Shown in pieces: positions 5,709 through 7,656 of a DNA stretch of 7,656 bases. The translations under genes were made by a program, and so were the position numbers. The first letter of the stretch is position 1. Every line of letters begins with the position of its first letter. The notes beneath the pieces are model-generated. The model was not told where the DNA came from. It made no database searches and was given only the letters and a program-made list of their open reading frames with translations. Origin of the DNA: Candidatus Dormiibacterota bacterium (GTDB lineage Bacteria; Chloroflexota; Dormibacteria; UBA8260; Bog-877); contig PLTL01000358.1 of assembly GCA_003164475.1 (NCBI GenBank), forward strand, positions 838-8,493, read 5' to 3'.

Positions 5709-5715
5709 TACGATA
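5709..5715. promoter_or_regulatory. shared, symmetric -10 element between psuG and cdd
   Basis: TACGATA reads TACGAT on the plus strand (5709-5714) and TATCGT on the minus strand (5715-5710), both of TANNNT form. On the minus strand it ends 6 nt before the psuG ATG, suggesting a leaderless psuG mRNA. On the plus strand it would start RNA near 5721, about 29 nt before the cdd GTG. -35 boxes are weak (TTGGTC at 5684-5689, 19 nt away, for cdd; none clear for psuG). Confidence 0.4.
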
Positions 5716-5749
5716 AGCCCATGTCCGTCCGGGCCCGTGCCAAGGCCTC

Positions 5750-6181
5750 GTGACCAAGGATCCACCGTTGAGGACCAGGATCGACTGGGACTCCCTTCGC
5801 CGCCAGGCGCAGGAGGTCGCCGCCCGGGCCTACGCGCCGTACTCGGGCCTTGCGGTGGGTGCGGCGGGGGTGGCCGAGGGTGGGCTGGTGGTGACCGGCT
5901 GCAACGTCGAGAACGCCTCCTTCGGACTCACCCTCTGCGCCGAGTGCGGAGTGGTGTCGGCCCTGCGGGCAGCCGGGGCGGGCCCACTGGTCGGGCTCTC
6001 CGTCTGCACCGCGGACGGCCGCCCCCTCAGCCCATGTGGCCGCTGTCGCCAGCTGCTGCTGGAACACGGTGGGCCGGACCTGCTGTTGGATCAGGGTTCC
6101 GACGCAAGTCCCCTGGCTTTGAGCCTGCTGCTGCCGGGAGCCTTCGACAGCGGGGAGCTGGAGCGGCGGCGGGCGCAGTGA
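5750..6181 (+). CDS. cdd: cytidine deaminase
   Basis: A zinc-dependent enzyme that deaminates cytidine and deoxycytidine to uridine and deoxyuridine. The 143-aa product is of the small, tetrameric type. Key residues are YAPYSG (28-33), substrate-binding NVENASFG (52-59), zinc ligand Cys63 and catalytic Glu65 in CAEC, and zinc ligands Cys96 and Cys99 in PCGRCRQ. The residue after the catalytic Glu is Cys rather than the Arg found in many homologues; I recall mycobacterial Cdd having the same CAEC, so this is likely a lineage trait. The GTG at 5750 is the outermost start. An in-frame TTG at 5768 has AAGGA (5756-5760) 7 nt upstream and would also leave a normal N terminus, so the true start could be either. 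The stop overlaps the deoA start, forming a cdd-deoA salvage operon. Confidence 0.93.
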   Translation: MTKDPPLRTRIDWDSLRRQAQEVAARAYAPYSGLAVGAAGVAEGGLVVTGCNVENASFGLTLCAECGVVSALRAAGAGPLVGLSVCTADGRPLSPCGRCRQLLLEHGGPDLLLDQGSDASPLALSLLLPGAFDSGELERRRAQ

Positions 6182-7470
6182 GCGCCGGCACGGGTCTCAA
6201 CGCGGTCGGCCTGATCCGAGCCAAGCGGGAGGGCGTGGAGCTGACTCCGGATCAGCTCCACGCGCTGCTCGGCGCCTACCTCTCGGGTGAGGTGGGCGAC
6301 GAGCAGATGGCCGCCTTCCTGATGGCCGTCTGCTGGCGGGGAATGAGCGCGCCGGAGCTCTCCGCCTGGACCGGGGCCATGCTCGGGTCGGGCATCCGCC
6401 TCGATCTTGCTGCGGCTGGTCGCCCCACCGTGGACAAGCACTCGACGGGCGGGGTCGGGGATAAGGTCTCACTGGTGTTGGTGCCGCTGGTGGCCGCTTG
6501 CGGCGCGGCGGTGCCGCAGATGTCGGGGCGGGGCCTGGGGCACACCGGTGGCACCCTGGACAAGCTCGAGGTGATCCCGGGCTGGCAGAGCGAGCTCAGC
6601 CCGGAGCGAATCGCGAGGCAGCTCCGGGAGGTGGGCTGCGTGATCTGCGCTGCCGGCCAGGAGTTGGTGCCCGCTGATCGCCGCCTCTATGCGCTCCGGG
6701 ACGTGACCGCCACCGTGGAGTCGATCCCACTCATCGCCAGCTCGATCATCTCCAAGAAGGTGGCCGAGGGGACCCAGGCCCTGCTGCTCGATGTCAAGGT
6801 GGGCTCGGGGGCGTTCATGAAGGACCTGACCGCGGCCCACGCGTTGGCCCGGACCATGATGAATTTGGGCGCCGCCTACGGAGTCCGAACCTCGGCGTGG
6901 CTGACCCCGATGGACGAGCCGCTGGGACGGGCCGTGGGCAACGCGGTGGAGCTCAGCGAGGCGATCGAGGCCCTGGAGGGAGGCGGGCCCGAGGACCTGC
7001 GCCGCCTGGTGCTGGAGGAGGCTCGGGAGATGCTCAGGCTGGCCCGCATCGAGGCGGACCCGGAGCTGGCACTGCGAGATGGCCGGGCCGCCACGGTCTT
7101 CCGGGAGATGGTGCTGGCCCAGGGCGGGGATCCCGACGCACCCCTGCCCCGCGGAGACTCGCTGGCGCTGGTCCGGGCCCCCGCAGGGGGCTTCCTCCAG
7201 GGCTTGGACGCCCTGGCAGTGGGCACGGCGGCCTGGAGCCTCGGAGCGGGCCGGTCCCGCCAGGGGGATCCCGTGTCGGCCACTGCGGGCGTGCTCTGCC
7301 TGGTCAAGCCGGGGGAGGCGGTTGCGGAGGGTGAGGCGGTTCTGGAGCTGGTCGGAGACAATCGAGCGGGCCTGCCGGCCGCCCTGGCGGCCCTGGAGGG
7401 CGCCATCCGCGTCGGCGCCAGCCGGCCGCCCCAGCAGCCGGTGGTGATGTCGCGATACCCAGCCAATTGA
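6178..7470 (+). CDS. deoA: thymidine phosphorylase / pyrimidine-nucleoside phosphorylase
   Basis: Phosphorolyses a pyrimidine (deoxy)nucleoside to free base and (deoxy)ribose 1-phosphate in the cytosol. The 430-aa protein has the full family plan: an N-terminal helical domain, the phosphate-binding KHSTGGVGDK (87-96), the family signature SGRGLGHTGGTLDKLE (116-131), R174 in ALRDVTATV, SSIISKK (188-194; E. coli Ser186/Lys190 equivalents), KVGSGAFMK (207-215), then PMDEPLG and a C-terminal domain with a PGEAVAEGEAVLEL barrel-sandwich-like stretch. The length fits the family (430-440). The GTG start overlaps the cdd TGA as GTGA (6178-6181), implying coupled translation. Whether it prefers thymidine or also accepts uridine cannot be told from sequence. 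With Cdd it forms a two-step route from (deoxy)cytidine to a free pyrimidine base. Confidence 0.93.
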   Translation: MSAGTGLNAVGLIRAKREGVELTPDQLHALLGAYLSGEVGDEQMAAFLMAVCWRGMSAPELSAWTGAMLGSGIRLDLAAAGRPTVDKHSTGGVGDKVSLVLVPLVAACGAAVPQMSGRGLGHTGGTLDKLEVIPGWQSELSPERIARQLREVGCVICAAGQELVPADRRLYALRDVTATVESIPLIASSIISKKVAEGTQALLLDVKVGSGAFMKDLTAAHALARTMMNLGAAYGVRTSAWLTPMDEPLGRAVGNAVELSEAIEALEGGGPEDLRRLVLEEAREMLRLARIEADPELALRDGRAATVFREMVLAQGGDPDAPLPRGDSLALVRAPAGGFLQGLDALAVGTAAWSLGAGRSRQGDPVSATAGVLCLVKPGEAVAEGEAVLELVGDNRAGLPAALAALEGAIRVGASRPPQQPVVMSRYPAN

Positions 7471-7554
7471 CCGGTCAGGCCTGGGCCGGGGGAGGCGCTC
7501 CAGTTCCGGTGGGTCCATGCCAGGCACTCGACCAACTGGTGAAGTAGCCGACCC

Positions 7555-7656
7555 ATGGCCCCGGCCGAGTTGCGCCCCAGCCTGGGAGCGCCGATCCCAC
7601 CACGATCCGGCGCTGCGCGCCCGGCGGCCGGGGTCGTGACCCGGGACAGCCGGAGC
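7555..7656 (+). CDS. possible start of a further gene, cut by window edge
   Basis: From the ATG at 7555 the frame is open to the window end (34 codons, beginning MAPAELRPSLGAPIPPRSG) with mostly G/C third positions. No Shine-Dalgarno is clear and nothing is recognisable in the Pro/Arg/Ala-rich product. It lies 84 nt after deoA, so it could be a further operon member or a chance ORF. The 7471-7554 gap shows no clear terminator. Confidence 0.15.
   Translation, partial: MAPAELRPSLGAPIPPRSGAARPAAGVVTRDSRS

Noticed and set aside
5730..5737. CGGGCCCG palindrome between psuG and cdd
   Set aside because: An 8-bp G/C palindrome is expected by chance at this base composition; it is too short to call an operator without conservation.
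5937..5950. Cdd has Cys instead of Arg after the catalytic Glu (CAEC)
   Set aside because: It looked like an active-site change, but I recall mycobacterial cytidine deaminases having the same CAEC wording, so it is a lineage feature and not a defect.
5587..6177. Long upstream extension of the deoA frame (open from 5587)
   Set aside because: It runs antisense through the start of psuG and out of frame through cdd, is Gly/Arg/Pro-rich, and deoA homology begins only after the GTG at 6178, which has a classic GTGA overlap with cdd.
6469..7527. 352-codon minus-strand ORF opposite deoA
   Set aside because: Composition (many His, Arg, Gln, Pro) is that of an antisense shadow of a GC-rich gene; no family is recognisable and deoA is certain on the other strand.

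Overview
The window is G+C-rich throughout, with G/C-dominated third codon positions, and looks like a chromosomal fragment of an actinobacterium or a close high-GC relative. The best taxonomic hint is the cytidine deaminase. It carries the CAEC and PCGRCRQ active-site wording and a LLP-AF tail, as I remember from mycobacterial Cdd. Several genes also seem to start at or very near the predicted transcription start (leaderless style). No mobile element, CRISPR array, rRNA or tRNA was seen.

Layout, left to right. (1) 1-456 (+): 3' part of methylglyoxal synthase (mgsA), cut by the window edge. (2) 457-762: no gene recognised. (3) 763-1113 (-): conserved-looking 116-aa protein of unknown function with a good promoter and an inverted repeat over its -35. 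(4) 1239-1505 (+): a doubtful small ORF. (5) 1627-2595 (+): secreted lipoprotein of the phosphoesterase/acid phosphatase family. (6) 2864-3621 (-): a two-gene operon, an ArsR-family repressor followed by an AHSA1/SRPBCC protein, with a palindromic candidate operator at the arsR start and a hairpin directly after the last stop codon. (7) 3822-5703 (-): psuG-psuK, pseudouridine breakdown, with psuG interrupted by a -1 frameshift in a G7 run. (8) 5750-7470 (+): cdd-deoA, cytidine deaminase and thymidine/pyrimidine-nucleoside phosphorylase. (9) 7471-7656: tail with at most the start of another gene.

The right half forms one metabolic unit: a divergent pyrimidine-nucleoside salvage locus. PsuK phosphorylates pseudouridine and PsuG splits the product into uracil and ribose 5-phosphate. 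Cdd deaminates cytidine/deoxycytidine and DeoA phosphorolyses the resulting nucleoside into base and (deoxy)ribose 1-phosphate. The two arms are only 46 bp apart and share a symmetric -10-like element. Both gene pairs are joined by 4-nt GTGA stop/start overlaps.

The points most worth a second look are the psuG frameshift, which sits exactly on a heptamer of -1 slippery form and may be a base-calling error, a real mutation or recoding; a second heptamer of that form next to the psuG/psuK overlap, where a slip would fuse the two enzymes; and an ArsR protein lacking about 7-8 residues of its usual DNA-binding region. I found no convincing new multi-gene system; most of the window is ordinary metabolism.
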